Below, piece after piece: positions 1-12,468 of a DNA stretch of 64,000 nucleotides. The DNA lies in contig NZ_BOML01000040.1 of NCBI RefSeq assembly GCF_016862175.1, positions 186,001-250,000 of the forward strand. The letters run 5' to 3'. The stretch is from Paractinoplanes durhamensis (GTDB lineage Bacteria > Actinomycetota > Actinomycetes > Mycobacteriales > Micromonosporaceae). The position numbers were made by a program, and so were the translations under genes. The notes under the pieces were generated by a model. The model was given only the letters and a program-made list of their open reading frames with translations, had not been told where the DNA came from and made no database searches. How positions within the stretch are numbered: position 1 is the stretch's first letter; the number at the start of each line of letters is the position of its first letter.

Positions 1-1
1 C

Positions 2-2869
<2,868 letters not shown>

Positions 2870-2890
2870 CGATGTCCTACTGAAGTCGAA

Positions 2891-2917
2891 GGGCGGCCGC
2901 GCACTGCGCGGCCGCCC
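2891..2917 (+). terminator. Intrinsic terminator after rpoC
   Basis: A perfect 12-bp GC-rich stem (2891-2902 with 2906-2917) closes a 3-nt loop, 21 nt after the rpoC stop, and is followed by TTC and a T-containing stretch. The U tract is weak, as often in high-GC actinobacteria, but the position and stem strength make termination of rpoBC very likely. Confidence 0.85.
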
Positions 2918-2928
2918 TTCGGCCTTCT

Positions 2929-2934
2929 TACTAT
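2929..2934 (+). promoter_or_regulatory. Candidate -10 box (TACTAT), leaderless start at 2941
   Basis: TACTAT sits exactly 6 nt before the GTG at 2941, so transcription would start at or next to the start codon. No Shine-Dalgarno sequence is visible. The same geometry recurs upstream of several other genes in this window. Confidence 0.45.
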
Positions 2935-2940
2935 GGTGTG

Positions 2941-3291
2941 GTGACTTCTCCCGTGGCCGCGCCCACCCGCCACCCGATGGACCCGGACCCGGCGCCTTCG
3001 ACGAAGGCGCGCGCCGTCTTCGCCCTGGGGCTGGTGGGCTTCCTGACCGGCGCGTTCGTCGGCGGGGTCATCCCGGCCACCATCGCCCTGCTGCTGGCGC
3101 GTCAGGCGGCGCGAGAGGCCTTCACGGCCAAGGGCTACCTCACCGGCTCGGTGTGGATCCGTCGTGGCCGGCGGCTGGCCTGGGCCGGCATCGTGCTGGC
3201 GATCACCGCCCTCGTGGTGGCCAGCATCGCCGGCCTGCTGCACCTGGCGTCCACACCGTCCGGGCCGGACTTCGCGCCGGGTACGGACTGA
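2941..3291 (+). CDS. Small DUF4190-type membrane protein
   Basis: 116 residues. A hydrophilic, Pro-rich N terminus of about 25 residues precedes two membrane-spanning segments (about residues 27-50 and 77-100), with a basic loop between them (RQAAREAF...RRGRR). This is the usual DUF4190 layout, a family of unknown function common in actinobacterial membranes. Two adjacent GTG codons (2938 and 2941) can start it. I chose 2941 because a TACTAT box lies 6 nt upstream and there is no ribosome-binding site. It stands between the rpoC terminator and a second DUF4190-like gene, so the two may be old tandem copies. No function can be assigned from sequence. Confidence 0.75.
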   Translation: MTSPVAAPTRHPMDPDPAPSTKARAVFALGLVGFLTGAFVGGVIPATIALLLARQAAREAFTAKGYLTGSVWIRRGRRLAWAGIVLAITALVVASIAGLLHLASTPSGPDFAPGTD

Positions 3292-3322
3292 ACCCGGGCT
3301 GCGGCCCGCCTCGTCCGGGTGA

Positions 3323-3328
3323 CATGCT
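3323..3328 (+). promoter_or_regulatory. Candidate -10 box (CATGCT), leaderless start at 3335
   Basis: CATGCT lies 6 nt before the ATG at 3335, and no ribosome-binding site is visible. A -10 box in this position implies a leaderless mRNA. The hexamer is a weaker match than the TAnnnT boxes elsewhere in the window. Confidence 0.35.
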
Positions 3329-3334
3329 CGTTCC

Positions 3335-3799
3335 ATGACCCAGCCGCCCTATGCGCCGCCGGTCCCGCCGCCCCCGCCGTCCGGCCGCTGGCAGCCGGAC
3401 CGGGTCGACCAGGTTCCCGGCACCGAGTTCGGTCTGGTCCAGCTCAAGGTCGTGCCGATCACGTCGGGCCTGGCGATCGGTTCGCTGATCGCCGGCATCG
3501 GCGCCATCCTGGTCTCGGGTCTGGTCCTCTGCTTCGGACTGACCGGCTCCGGCCCCGGCTGGGGTGCTCTGGTGGCCGGTGCCTTCACTCTGCCGGCGGT
3601 GCTCGGCGGCGGGGGCGCGATCACGGTCGGGCTGGTCGCGCGCCGGCAGATCCGCCGGTCCGGCCGCACCGGTCAGGTGCGCTTCACCGGGGGAGGCGTG
3701 GCCGTCGCGGGGATCTCCTGCGGTGCGGTCGGGGCGGGAATTGCCCTGGTCTCCCTGGCGTTGGCAGTGGTGTTGCAGTTGTCTTCCGCTGGGGTGTGA
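3335..3799 (+). CDS. DUF4190-type membrane protein with Pro-rich N terminus
   Basis: 154 residues. A cytoplasmic Pro-rich head (PPYAPPVPPPPPSG) is followed by three hydrophobic stretches (about residues 40-70, 78-103 and 122-150) separated by a short basic loop (RRQIRRSGRTG). This resembles actinobacterial DUF4190 proteins of unknown role. It follows a shorter protein of similar type by 43 nt, but the candidate promoter box 6 nt before its ATG suggests separate, leaderless transcription. It has nothing in common with the str operon downstream. Assignment rests on topology and composition only. Confidence 0.75.
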   Translation: MTQPPYAPPVPPPPPSGRWQPDRVDQVPGTEFGLVQLKVVPITSGLAIGSLIAGIGAILVSGLVLCFGLTGSGPGWGALVAGAFTLPAVLGGGGAITVGLVARRQIRRSGRTGQVRFTGGGVAVAGISCGAVGAGIALVSLALAVVLQLSSAGV

Positions 3800-3920
3800 C
3801 GACGCCGCGAGCCGGATCCCGGCACCGCGGCGTTGCCGTCTCCGGGCACCCGGTACACTTGCCTCGGAGATATCCGTCGCGAGGGCCCGCAGAGCCGACC
3901 TTGGTAAATGGGGGTCGATT

Positions 3921-3949
3921 TTGACCTGGGTGCTTGTGGTAGGTACTCT
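3921..3949 (+). promoter_or_regulatory. Likely promoter of the str operon
   Basis: TTGACC (3921-3926), a 17-nt spacer and TACTCT (3944-3949) form a good housekeeping-sigma promoter. Transcription would start near 3956, leaving a leader of about 270 nt before rpsL. The long non-coding gap 3800-4229 is therefore mostly promoter plus leader. Confidence 0.7.
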
Positions 3950-4116
3950 TTCCCCTCGTGCCCGGGCTTGCCCGGGCAACTCGTGCGTGCGCCCGAGTCG
4001 TAAACACAGGACGGGGTAACAGCACGCCGAGCTCACCACGCCGACCAGATCGGCATGGTGACACAGACAAGACCCGATGCGCGTGAACCCACGCGTGGCG
4101 GGACCGTGAGCCGGAC

Positions 4117-4210
4117 GACACGCCCGACCGCGGGTGTCGGAGCCACTCCCACTGACGTGGGAAGGCTTCGCACACAGCAAACAAACGGTGCGGCCGTTCG
4201 GAAGCGGCCG
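4117..4210 (+). promoter_or_regulatory. Structured rpsL leader element shared with rpsJ
   Basis: GACACGCCCGACCGCGGG (4117-4134), then one variable base and GTCGGA, matches the rpsJ leader at 24 of 25 positions. The motif can itself fold through CCGAC/GTCGG. It is followed by hairpin A (4147-4152 with 4157-4162) and hairpin B (4191-4196 with 4205-4210). The motif ends 88 nt before the rpsL start, against 85 nt for rpsJ. This is probably a cis-acting RNA for ribosomal-protein operon control; the ligand is unknown to me. Confidence 0.6.
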
Positions 4211-4229
4211 AAGGGAGCGGAGAAACCCG

Positions 4230-4604
4230 GTGCCCACGATCCAGCAGCTGGTCCGAAAGGGCCGCCAGGCGAAGACGAGTAAGACCAAGACGCCGGCGCT
4301 TAAGGGAAGCCCCCAGCGGCGCGGCGTGTGCACGCGCGTGTACACCACCACCCCCAAGAAGCCGAACTCTGCGCTGCGCAAGGTCGCTCGTGTGAAGCTC
4401 AGCAGCCAGATCGAGGTGACGGCGTACATCCCGGGCGTCGGCCACAACCTGCAGGAGCACTCGATCGTGCTCGTGCGTGGCGGTCGTGTTAAGGACCTCC
4501 CGGGCGTGCGCTACAAGATCGTCCGCGGTTCGCTGGACACCCAGGGTGTCCGCAACCGCAAGCAGGCCCGCAGCCGTTATGGCGCGAAGAAGGAGAAGAG
4601 CTGA
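4230..4604 (+). CDS. rpsL: 30S ribosomal protein S12
   Basis: 124 residues. S12 lines the decoding centre of the 30S subunit. The conserved TTTPKKPNSALRK and PGVGHNLQEHS segments are intact. Lys43 and Lys88, the positions whose substitution gives streptomycin resistance in many bacteria, are both lysine, so the sequence is the sensitive type. I start at GTG 4230 (VPTIQQLVRKG), with GGGAG at 4213-4217 as the ribosome-binding site. An upstream in-frame ATG at 4134 would add an unconserved tail and would begin inside the leader motif. First gene of the str operon; rpsG follows after one base. Confidence 0.98.
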   Translation: MPTIQQLVRKGRQAKTSKTKTPALKGSPQRRGVCTRVYTTTPKKPNSALRKVARVKLSSQIEVTAYIPGVGHNLQEHSIVLVRGGRVKDLPGVRYKIVRGSLDTQGVRNRKQARSRYGAKKEKS

Positions 4605-4605
4605 C

Positions 4606-5076
4606 ATGCCGCGTAAGGGCCCCGCTCCGCGCCACCCTGTGGTCGCCGACCCGGTTTACAACTCCCCGCTGGTCACTCAGCTGATCAACAAGATCCTGAT
4701 CGGTGGCAAGCGTCAGCTGGCCGAGCGCATCGTGTACGGCGCGCTCGAGGGCGCTCGGGAGAAGAGCGGCACTGACCCCGTGGTGACGCTCAAGCGCGCC
4801 ATGGACAACGTGAAGCCGACCCTCGAGGTCCGCAGCCGCCGCGTCGGTGGCGCGACCTACCAGGTTCCGGTCGAGGTCCGCACCCCGCGGCAGACCACCC
4901 TCGGTCTGCGCTGGCTGGTCCAGTACTCCAAGGCCCGCCGCGAGAAGACCATGATCGAGCGTCTCCAGAACGAGCTGCTCGACGCCAGCAATGGCCTCGG
5001 TGCGGCCGTCAAGCGGCGTGAGGACACCCACAAGATGGCGGAGTCCAACAAGGCCTTCGCGCACTACCGCTGGTAA
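4606..5076 (+). CDS. rpsG: 30S ribosomal protein S7
   Basis: 156 residues, the usual bacterial length. S7 starts assembly of the 30S head and contacts tRNA in the E site. It begins MPRKGPAPRHPV and ends AFAHYRW, as in other actinobacteria. The ATG at 4606 is one base after the rpsL stop, with GGAGAAG of the rpsL end serving as ribosome-binding site, so the two are translationally coupled. S7 often represses str mRNA translation in other bacteria; nothing here tests that. Confidence 0.98.
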   Translation: MPRKGPAPRHPVVADPVYNSPLVTQLINKILIGGKRQLAERIVYGALEGAREKSGTDPVVTLKRAMDNVKPTLEVRSRRVGGATYQVPVEVRTPRQTTLGLRWLVQYSKARREKTMIERLQNELLDASNGLGAAVKRREDTHKMAESNKAFAHYRW

Positions 5077-5087
5077 GACCCTGCTGC

Positions 5088-5109
5088 CGGCCCGGCGTCT
5101 GCCGGGCCG
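5088..5109 (+). other. Intergenic hairpin between rpsG and fusA
   Basis: Perfect 9-bp GC stem (5088-5096 with 5101-5109) with a 4-nt loop, 11 nt after the rpsG stop. No T tract follows, so it is more likely an RNA processing or stability element, or a partial attenuator, than a full terminator. Confidence 0.5.
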
Positions 5110-5163
5110 AACGGCAAGTCGTACCGATCCACGAGACGACGACGAAGAAAAGTAGGGATTGAA

Positions 5164-7260
<2,097 letters not shown>

Positions 7261-7284
7261 GCTCCCAAAGCCGTAAGCGTTGAG

Positions 7285-7315
7285 GCGCGTGCGGTCCGTC
7301 GAGGACCGCACGCGC
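7285..7315 (+). other. Strong hairpin between fusA and tuf
   Basis: Perfect 13-bp stem (7285-7297 with 7303-7315) around a GTCGA loop, 24 nt after fusA. No T tract follows. It may act as an attenuator or RNase processing site that sets the EF-G to EF-Tu ratio; that role is inferred from position only. Confidence 0.55.
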
Positions 7316-7393
7316 GCGAGCAGTCGACAGAGTCCCAGTCGCTCTAACCGGGCGTGCCGGGCAAAGCAATGATCAGTCCACAGGAGGACACCA

Positions 7394-8587
7394 GTGGCGA
7401 AGGCGAAGTTCGAGCGGACTAAGCCGCACGTCAACATCGGCACCATTGGTCACATCGACCACGGTAAGACGACGCTGACTGCGGCCATCACGAAGGTCCT
7501 GCACGACGAGTTCCCGGACCTGAACCCGTACACCCCGTTCGACGAGATCGACAAGGCGCCTGAAGAGAAGGCCCGTGGTATCACGATCTCGATCGCACAC
7601 GTCGAGTACCAGACCGCGGCGCGGCACTACGCGCACGTGGACTGCCCCGGCCACGCTGACTACATCAAGAACATGATCACCGGTGCCGCGCAGATGGACG
7701 GCGCGATCCTGGTGGTTGCCGCGACCGACGGCCCGATGCCGCAGACCAAGGAGCACGTGCTCCTGGCCCGCCAGGTCGGCGTTCCGTACATCGTCGTGGC
7801 GCTGAACAAGTCGGACATGGTCGACGACGAGGAGCTCCTCGAGCTCGTCGAGCTCGAGGTCCGCGAGCTGCTCAGCACCTACGAGTTCCCGGGCGACGAC
7901 CTTCCGGTCGTGCGCGTCTCGGCGCTCAAGGCGCTTGAGGGCGACAAGGAGTGGACCGGCAAGCTCCTCGAGCTGATGAACGCGGTCGACACCGCGATCC
8001 CGCAGCCCGAGCGCGACACCGACAAGCCGTTCCTCATGCCGATCGAGGACGTCTTCACGATCACCGGTCGTGGAACGGTCGTCACCGGTCGCGCCGAGCG
8101 TGGCATCCTCAAGCCGAACGAGGAGGTCGAGATCGTCGGCATCCGCGAGAAGTCGACGAAGACCGTCTGCACCGGCATCGAGATGTTCCGCAAGCTGCTC
8201 GACGAGGCCCGCGCGGGCGAGAACGTCGGCCTCCTGCTGCGTGGTATCAAGCGCGAGGACGTCGAGCGCGGCATGGTCGTCGTGAAGCCGGGTTCTTCGA
8301 CTCCGCACACGGAGTTCGAGGGCCAGGTCTACATCCTCTCGAAGGAAGAGGGCGGCCGGCACACCCCGTTCTTCCAGAACTACCGCCCGCAGTTCTACTT
8401 CCGCACCACGGACGTCACCGGCGTCGTCACGCTGCCCGAGGGCACCGAGATGGTCATGCCGGGCGACTCCACCAGCATGTCGGTCAAGCTGATCCAGCCG
8501 ATCGCCATGGAGCAGGGCCTGAAGTTCGCGATCCGTGAGGGTGGCCGCACCGTCGGCGCCGGCACGGTCACGAAGATCAACGTCTGA
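7394..8587 (+). CDS. tuf: Elongation factor Tu
   Basis: 397 residues. EF-Tu carries aminoacyl-tRNA to the ribosomal A site in a GTP-dependent way. G1 (GHIDHGKTTL), G3 (DCPGHADY) and the two beta-barrel domains are intact. The G4 motif reads NKSD, with Ser in place of the commoner Cys. The GTG at 7394 has a perfect AGGAGG at 7382-7387, six bases upstream. Last gene of the str operon; the S10 operon leader follows. Confidence 0.98.
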   Translation: MAKAKFERTKPHVNIGTIGHIDHGKTTLTAAITKVLHDEFPDLNPYTPFDEIDKAPEEKARGITISIAHVEYQTAARHYAHVDCPGHADYIKNMITGAAQMDGAILVVAATDGPMPQTKEHVLLARQVGVPYIVVALNKSDMVDDEELLELVELEVRELLSTYEFPGDDLPVVRVSALKALEGDKEWTGKLLELMNAVDTAIPQPERDTDKPFLMPIEDVFTITGRGTVVTGRAERGILKPNEEVEIVGIREKSTKTVCTGIEMFRKLLDEARAGENVGLLLRGIKREDVERGMVVVKPGSSTPHTEFEGQVYILSKEEGGRHTPFFQNYRPQFYFRTTDVTGVVTLPEGTEMVMPGDSTSMSVKLIQPIAMEQGLKFAIREGGRTVGAGTVTKINV

Positions 8588-8603
8588 CCTAGGAGTACCC
8601 CGA

Positions 8604-8633
8604 TTAGCATTGCTGGAGTCAATCCGGCATACT
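8604..8633 (+). promoter_or_regulatory. Candidate promoter of the S10 operon
   Basis: TTAGCA (8604-8609), an 18-nt spacer and CATACT (8628-8633) is the best housekeeping-type promoter I can find in the 303-nt gap between tuf and rpsJ. Each box matches consensus at 4 of 6 positions. It would give a leader of about 250 nt. Confidence 0.4.
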
Positions 8634-8780
8634 AGTCAGGTTGCGTCCGCGCGGGGTGGTTGGCGACCTAGAGTTGCCAGCCACCCTCGCCGGGTGTCCG
8701 GGCGTGTTTTTGGCCCGTCCGGCACTCCAGATCCCCGTGATCGAGTTGCTTGATAAAGGCTGCATAGCGACAGCAGGCGC

Positions 8781-8855
8781 GACACGCCCGACCGCGGGGG
8801 TCGGACAACGCAGGATCGACGGTCCTGCGGGCATGCGAGAGCCACCGCTCTCGCA
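8781..8855 (+). promoter_or_regulatory. Structured rpsJ leader element shared with rpsL
   Basis: GACACGCCCGACCGCGGG (8781-8798), one variable base and GTCGGA repeat the rpsL leader element almost exactly. Hairpin A (8809-8815 with 8823-8829) and hairpin B (8834-8841 with 8848-8855) follow in the same order, and the motif ends 85 nt before rpsJ. Sequence between the hairpins is not conserved with rpsL, so the shared motif and layout look selected. Confidence 0.6.
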
Positions 8856-8890
8856 CGTAGCGGCATCGAGAGAAGGAAACAGAAGCCACC

Positions 8891-9199
8891 ATGGCGGGAC
8901 AGAAGATCCGCATCCGGCTCAAGGCCTATGACCACGAGGTCGTCGACTCCTCGGCGCGGAAGATCGTCGAGACGGTGACGCGGACCGGTGCTCAGGTTGC
9001 GGGCCCGGTGCCGCTGCCCACGGAGATCAACCGTTTCTGCGTGATCCGTTCGCCGCACAAGTACAAGGACTCGCGCGAGCACTTCGAGATGCGCACGCAC
9101 AAGCGTCTGATCGACATCATCGACCCGACTCCGAAGACGGTCGACTCGCTCATGCGTCTCGACCTGCCGGCTGGCGTCGACATCGAGATCAAGCTGTAG
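8891..9199 (+). CDS. rpsJ: 30S ribosomal protein S10
   Basis: 102 residues, the standard length. S10 sits in the 30S head and, outside the ribosome, is NusE of the antitermination complex. [19 protein letters not shown] and the C-terminal [11 protein letters not shown] are typical. The ATG at 8891 follows an AAGGAAA ribosome-binding region. First gene of the S10 operon, preceded by a structured leader; rplC follows 12 nt later. Confidence 0.98.
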
Positions 9200-9211
9200 G
9201 GATCACGACTA

Positions 9212-9862
9212 ATGGACAGGCAAGTTAAGGGGATCCTGGGCGCCAAGCTCGGCATGACCCAGGTCTGGGACAACAACAAGGTTGTTCCGGTGACCGTGGT
9301 GCAGGCCGGCCCGTGCGTCGTGACCCAGGTCCGCACCGATGACAAGGACGGCTACTCGGCCGTCCAGCTCGCTTACGGCGCTATCGACCCGCGCAAGGTC
9401 AACAAGCCCGAGGGCGGCCACTACGCCAAGGCGGGTGTGTCGCCGCGGCGCCACCTCGTGGAGCTGCGCACCATCGATGCCGGCGAGTACGAGCTCGGCC
9501 AAGAGGTAACCGTCGAGGCGTTCGCGGTGGGTTCGCCCATCGACGTCACCGGTAAGACCAAGGGCAAGGGCTACGCCGGTGTCATGAAGCGACACGGCTT
9601 CCACGGCCTCAAGAGCAGCCACGGTGTCGAGCGCAAGCACCGTTCGCCCGGTTCCATCGGCGCCTGCGCGACCCCGGGTCGCGTCTTCAAGGGCGTGCGG
9701 ATGGCCGGCCGGATGGGTGGCAAGCGCTTCACCGTGCAGAACCTGACCGTGCAGGCGGTGGACACCGAGAACAACATCCTGCTGGTCCGGGGCGCAGTGC
9801 CCGGTCCCAAGGGTGCGCTGGTCTTGGTCCGCAGCGCGGCGAAGAAGGGCGGTGCCAAGTGA
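9212..9862 (+). CDS. rplC: 50S ribosomal protein L3
   Basis: 216 residues. L3 is an early-assembling 50S protein whose loop reaches the peptidyl-transferase centre. The N-terminal KGILGAKLGMTQVWD and the central GFHGLKSSHGVERKHRSPGS are the family signature. The stop overlaps the rplD GTG by four bases, so the genes are translationally coupled. Confidence 0.97.
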   Translation: MDRQVKGILGAKLGMTQVWDNNKVVPVTVVQAGPCVVTQVRTDDKDGYSAVQLAYGAIDPRKVNKPEGGHYAKAGVSPRRHLVELRTIDAGEYELGQEVTVEAFAVGSPIDVTGKTKGKGYAGVMKRHGFHGLKSSHGVERKHRSPGSIGACATPGRVFKGVRMAGRMGGKRFTVQNLTVQAVDTENNILLVRGAVPGPKGALVLVRSAAKKGGAK

Positions 9863-10509
9863 GTTCGGTTGACGTGATCAACGCCGAGGGCACGAAGTCC
9901 GGCTCGGTCGTGCTTCCCGACGACATTTTCGACGTGCAGGCGAACATTCCGCTGATGCACCAGGTCGTCGTGGCGCAGCTGGCCGCGGCTCGGCAGGGTA
10001 CGGCTAAGGCCAAGACCCGCGGTGAGGTCGCCGGTGGCGGCAAGAAGCCCTACAAGCAGAAGGGCACCGGTCGTGCCCGCCAGGGCTCGATCCGCGCGCC
10101 GCAGTTCACCGGCGGTGGCGTCGTGCACGGTCCCGTGCCGCGCGACTACAGCCAGCGGACTCCCAAGAAGATGAAGGCCGCCGCTCTGCGTGGCGCCCTC
10201 TCCGACCGGGCCCGCGACGGCCGGGTGCACGTGATCGAGGCGTTCGTCTCCGGCGACAAGCCGTCGACCAAGGCCGCGATCGCCACCCTGCGCAAGGCGA
10301 CCGAGTCGACCAAGGTTCTGGTCGTTCTGAGCAGCACCGACGAGCTGAACTGGCTGTCGCTGCGCAACGAGACGACCGTGCACCTGATCGAAGCGGGTCA
10401 GCTGAACACGTACGACGTACTGGTCGCCGACGAGGTGGTCTTCACCAAGGACGCTCTCGATGAGTTCCTGGGCGTGCCGGCCGAGGCCTCCGAGGAGGGG
10501 GACAAGTGA
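9859..10509 (+). CDS. rplD: 50S ribosomal protein L4
   Basis: 216 residues. L4 lines the peptide exit tunnel. The tunnel-loop signature GGGKKPYKQKGTGRARQGS is present. It starts with GTG overlapping the rplC stop and ends overlapping the rplW GTG. In enterobacteria L4 represses its own operon; no such site is evident here. Confidence 0.97.
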   Translation: MSSVDVINAEGTKSGSVVLPDDIFDVQANIPLMHQVVVAQLAAARQGTAKAKTRGEVAGGGKKPYKQKGTGRARQGSIRAPQFTGGGVVHGPVPRDYSQRTPKKMKAAALRGALSDRARDGRVHVIEAFVSGDKPSTKAAIATLRKATESTKVLVVLSSTDELNWLSLRNETTVHLIEAGQLNTYDVLVADEVVFTKDALDEFLGVPAEASEEGDK

Positions 10510-10808
10510 GCACCATCGCCGACCCGCGCGACGTAATCATCGCGCCCGTCGTCTCCGAGAAGAGCTACAGCGTTCTCGACCAGAACTGGTACACGTTCCT
10601 CGTCGACCCGGACGCGAACAAGACGCAGATCAAGATCGCGATCCAGCAGATCTTCAACGTGCGCGTGCTGACGGTGAACACCGCGAACCGCGAGGGCAAG
10701 CGCAAGCGCACCCGGACGGGCTTCGGTCAGCGCAAGGCGACCAAGCGCGCGATGGTCAAGCTGGCTGACGGTGACCGTATCGAGGCCTTCGGCGGCCCGG
10801 TCAGCTAA
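10506..10808 (+). CDS. rplW: 50S ribosomal protein L23
   Basis: 100 residues. L23 lies at the tunnel exit and is the docking site for trigger factor and SRP. DVIIAPVVSEKSY and the basic GKRKRTRTGFGQRKATKRA loop are typical. The GTG start overlaps rplD by four bases (GTGA). Confidence 0.97.
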   Translation: MSTIADPRDVIIAPVVSEKSYSVLDQNWYTFLVDPDANKTQIKIAIQQIFNVRVLTVNTANREGKRKRTRTGFGQRKATKRAMVKLADGDRIEAFGGPVS

Positions 10809-10822
10809 GGGGTTGTAAAACA

Positions 10823-11662
10823 ATGGCTATCCGTAAGTACAAGCCGACCACGCCGGGCCGTCGCGGCTCGAGCGTCGCCGACTTCGCCGAGATCACCCGG
10901 TCGACGCCGGAGAAGTCTCTGCTGGTTCCGCTGCCCAAGAAGGGTGGCCGCAACGTTCACGGCCGGATCACCACCCGGCACCAGGGCGGCGGTCACAAGC
11001 GGCAGTACCGGCTGATCGACTTCAAGCGGGTCGACAAGGACGGCGTGCCGGCCAAGGTCGCGCACATCGAGTACGACCCGAACCGCACCTCCCGCATCGC
11101 ACTGCTGCACTACGCCGACGGCGAGAAGCGCTACATCCTCGCGCCGAAGGACCTGAAGCAGGGCGACGCCGTGGAGTCCGGCCCGGGCGCGGACATCAAG
11201 CCGGGGAACAACCTTCCCCTGCGCAACATCCCGGTCGGTACGCAGCTGCACGGTGTGGAGCTTCGTCCCGGCGGTGGCGCCAAGCTGGGTCGTTCGGCCG
11301 GTGTCGGTATCCAGCTCCTCGGCCGTGAGGGCGCGTACGCCACGCTGCGTATGCCTTCCGGTGAGATCCGCCGGGTCGACATCCGCTGCCGCGCGACGGT
11401 CGGCGAGGTCGGCAATGCCGAGCAGTCGAACATCAACTGGGGCAAGGCCGGCCGCATGCGCTGGAAGGGCAAGCGCCCGACCGTCCGCGGTGTCGCCATG
11501 AACCCTGTCGACCACCCGCATGGTGGTGGTGAGGGTAAGACCTCCGGTGGTCGCCACCCGGTCAACCCGGGTGGTAAGCCCGAGGGTCGTACCCGTCGTA
11601 AGGGCCAGGAGAGCGACCGCATGATCGTTCGCCGCCGCTACGCCACCCGCAAGCGCGGATAA
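10823..11662 (+). CDS. rplB: 50S ribosomal protein L2
   Basis: 279 residues. L2 is needed for subunit joining and peptidyl-transferase activity. The conserved VDHPHGGGEGKTSGGRHPV loop, which holds the functionally important His, is intact, as is the basic C terminus (RRRYATRKRG). ATG 10823 lies 14 nt after rplW. Confidence 0.98.
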   Translation: MAIRKYKPTTPGRRGSSVADFAEITRSTPEKSLLVPLPKKGGRNVHGRITTRHQGGGHKRQYRLIDFKRVDKDGVPAKVAHIEYDPNRTSRIALLHYADGEKRYILAPKDLKQGDAVESGPGADIKPGNNLPLRNIPVGTQLHGVELRPGGGAKLGRSAGVGIQLLGREGAYATLRMPSGEIRRVDIRCRATVGEVGNAEQSNINWGKAGRMRWKGKRPTVRGVAMNPVDHPHGGGEGKTSGGRHPVNPGGKPEGRTRRKGQESDRMIVRRRYATRKRG

Positions 11663-11677
11663 CGGGAGTAGAGAAAG

Positions 11678-11959
11678 ATGCCTCGCAGCCTGAAGAAGGG
11701 CCCGTTCGTCGACGACCACCTGCTCAAGAAGGTGGAAGTCCAGAACGAGAAGAACTCGAAGAACGTCATCAAGACCTGGTCGCGGCGCTCGACGATCATT
11801 CCCGACATGCTCGGGCACACGATCGCCGTGCACGACGGGCGCAAGCACGTCCCGGTGTTCATCACCGAGGCCATGGTCGGTCACAAGCTCGGGGAGTTCG
11901 CTCTGACCCGCACGTTCAAGGGTCACGAGAAGGACGACCGCAAGAGCCGTCGTCGCTAG
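11678..11959 (+). CDS. rpsS: 30S ribosomal protein S19
   Basis: 93 residues. S19 binds 16S rRNA in the 30S head with S13. It begins MPRSLKKGPFVDDHLLKK and ends EKDDRKSRRR as in other actinobacteria. It lies 15 nt after rplB in the S10 operon and precedes rplV. Confidence 0.98.
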   Translation: MPRSLKKGPFVDDHLLKKVEVQNEKNSKNVIKTWSRRSTIIPDMLGHTIAVHDGRKHVPVFITEAMVGHKLGEFALTRTFKGHEKDDRKSRRR

Positions 11960-11991
11960 TCAGTCCACGGATAAGAAAGGGGTCACAAGCG

Positions 11992-12468
11992 ATGCCAGTA
12001 AAGAACGACGCACCGGCGCTTCCGGGTAGCCGGGCAGTTGCGAAGCACGTCCGCATCTCGCCGAGCAAGGCACGCCGTGTGGTCAACCTCGTCCGCGGTC
12101 TGCCCGCGAAGGAGGCTCTGACCGTCCTGCAGTTCGCGCCGCAGGCCGCCAGCGAGCAGGTCTACAAGGTGCTCGCCAGCGCGATCGCCAATGCGGAGAA
12201 CAACGAGCGGCTCGATCCCGACGCACTCCTCGTGAGCGAGGCGTTCGTCGACGAGGGTCCGACGCTCAAGCGGTTCCGTCCGCGGGCGCAGGGCCGGGCG
12301 TACCGGATCCGCAAGCGCACCTGCCACATCACGATCGCCGTCGAGGCGGTCCAGGTCGCACGGCCGGCCAAGAAGGCCGCCGCGGCGAAGAAGGCGGCGC
12401 CGGCTAAGGCCGTTGCTGCTGACGAGCCCCAGTCCGGGCAAACCCAGACCACGGAGGAGTCCGAGTAA
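11992..12468 (+). CDS. rplV: 50S ribosomal protein L22 with Ala/Lys tail
   Basis: 158 residues. L22 lines the exit tunnel and its loop is a macrolide-resistance site in other bacteria. The core (residues 1-122, including RISPSKARRVVNLVRG and RAYRIRKRTCHITIAV) is standard. The last 35 residues are an Ala/Lys-rich run followed by an acidic, Gln/Thr-rich tail, a lineage-type extension. The stop TAA shares its last base with the rpsC ATG. Confidence 0.97.
   Translation: MPVKNDAPALPGSRAVAKHVRISPSKARRVVNLVRGLPAKEALTVLQFAPQAASEQVYKVLASAIANAENNERLDPDALLVSEAFVDEGPTLKRFRPRAQGRAYRIRKRTCHITIAVEAVQVARPAKKAAAAKKAAPAKAVAADEPQSGQTQTTEESE

Noticed and set aside
4134..4229. Upstream ATG extension of rpsL
   Set aside because: Would add 32 unconserved residues and begin inside the structured leader; GTG 4230 has a proper ribosome-binding site.
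3800..4229. Long - strand frames across 3203-4607 as genes
   Set aside because: They run through the str promoter, the leader and rpsL without domain content and look like composition artefacts.
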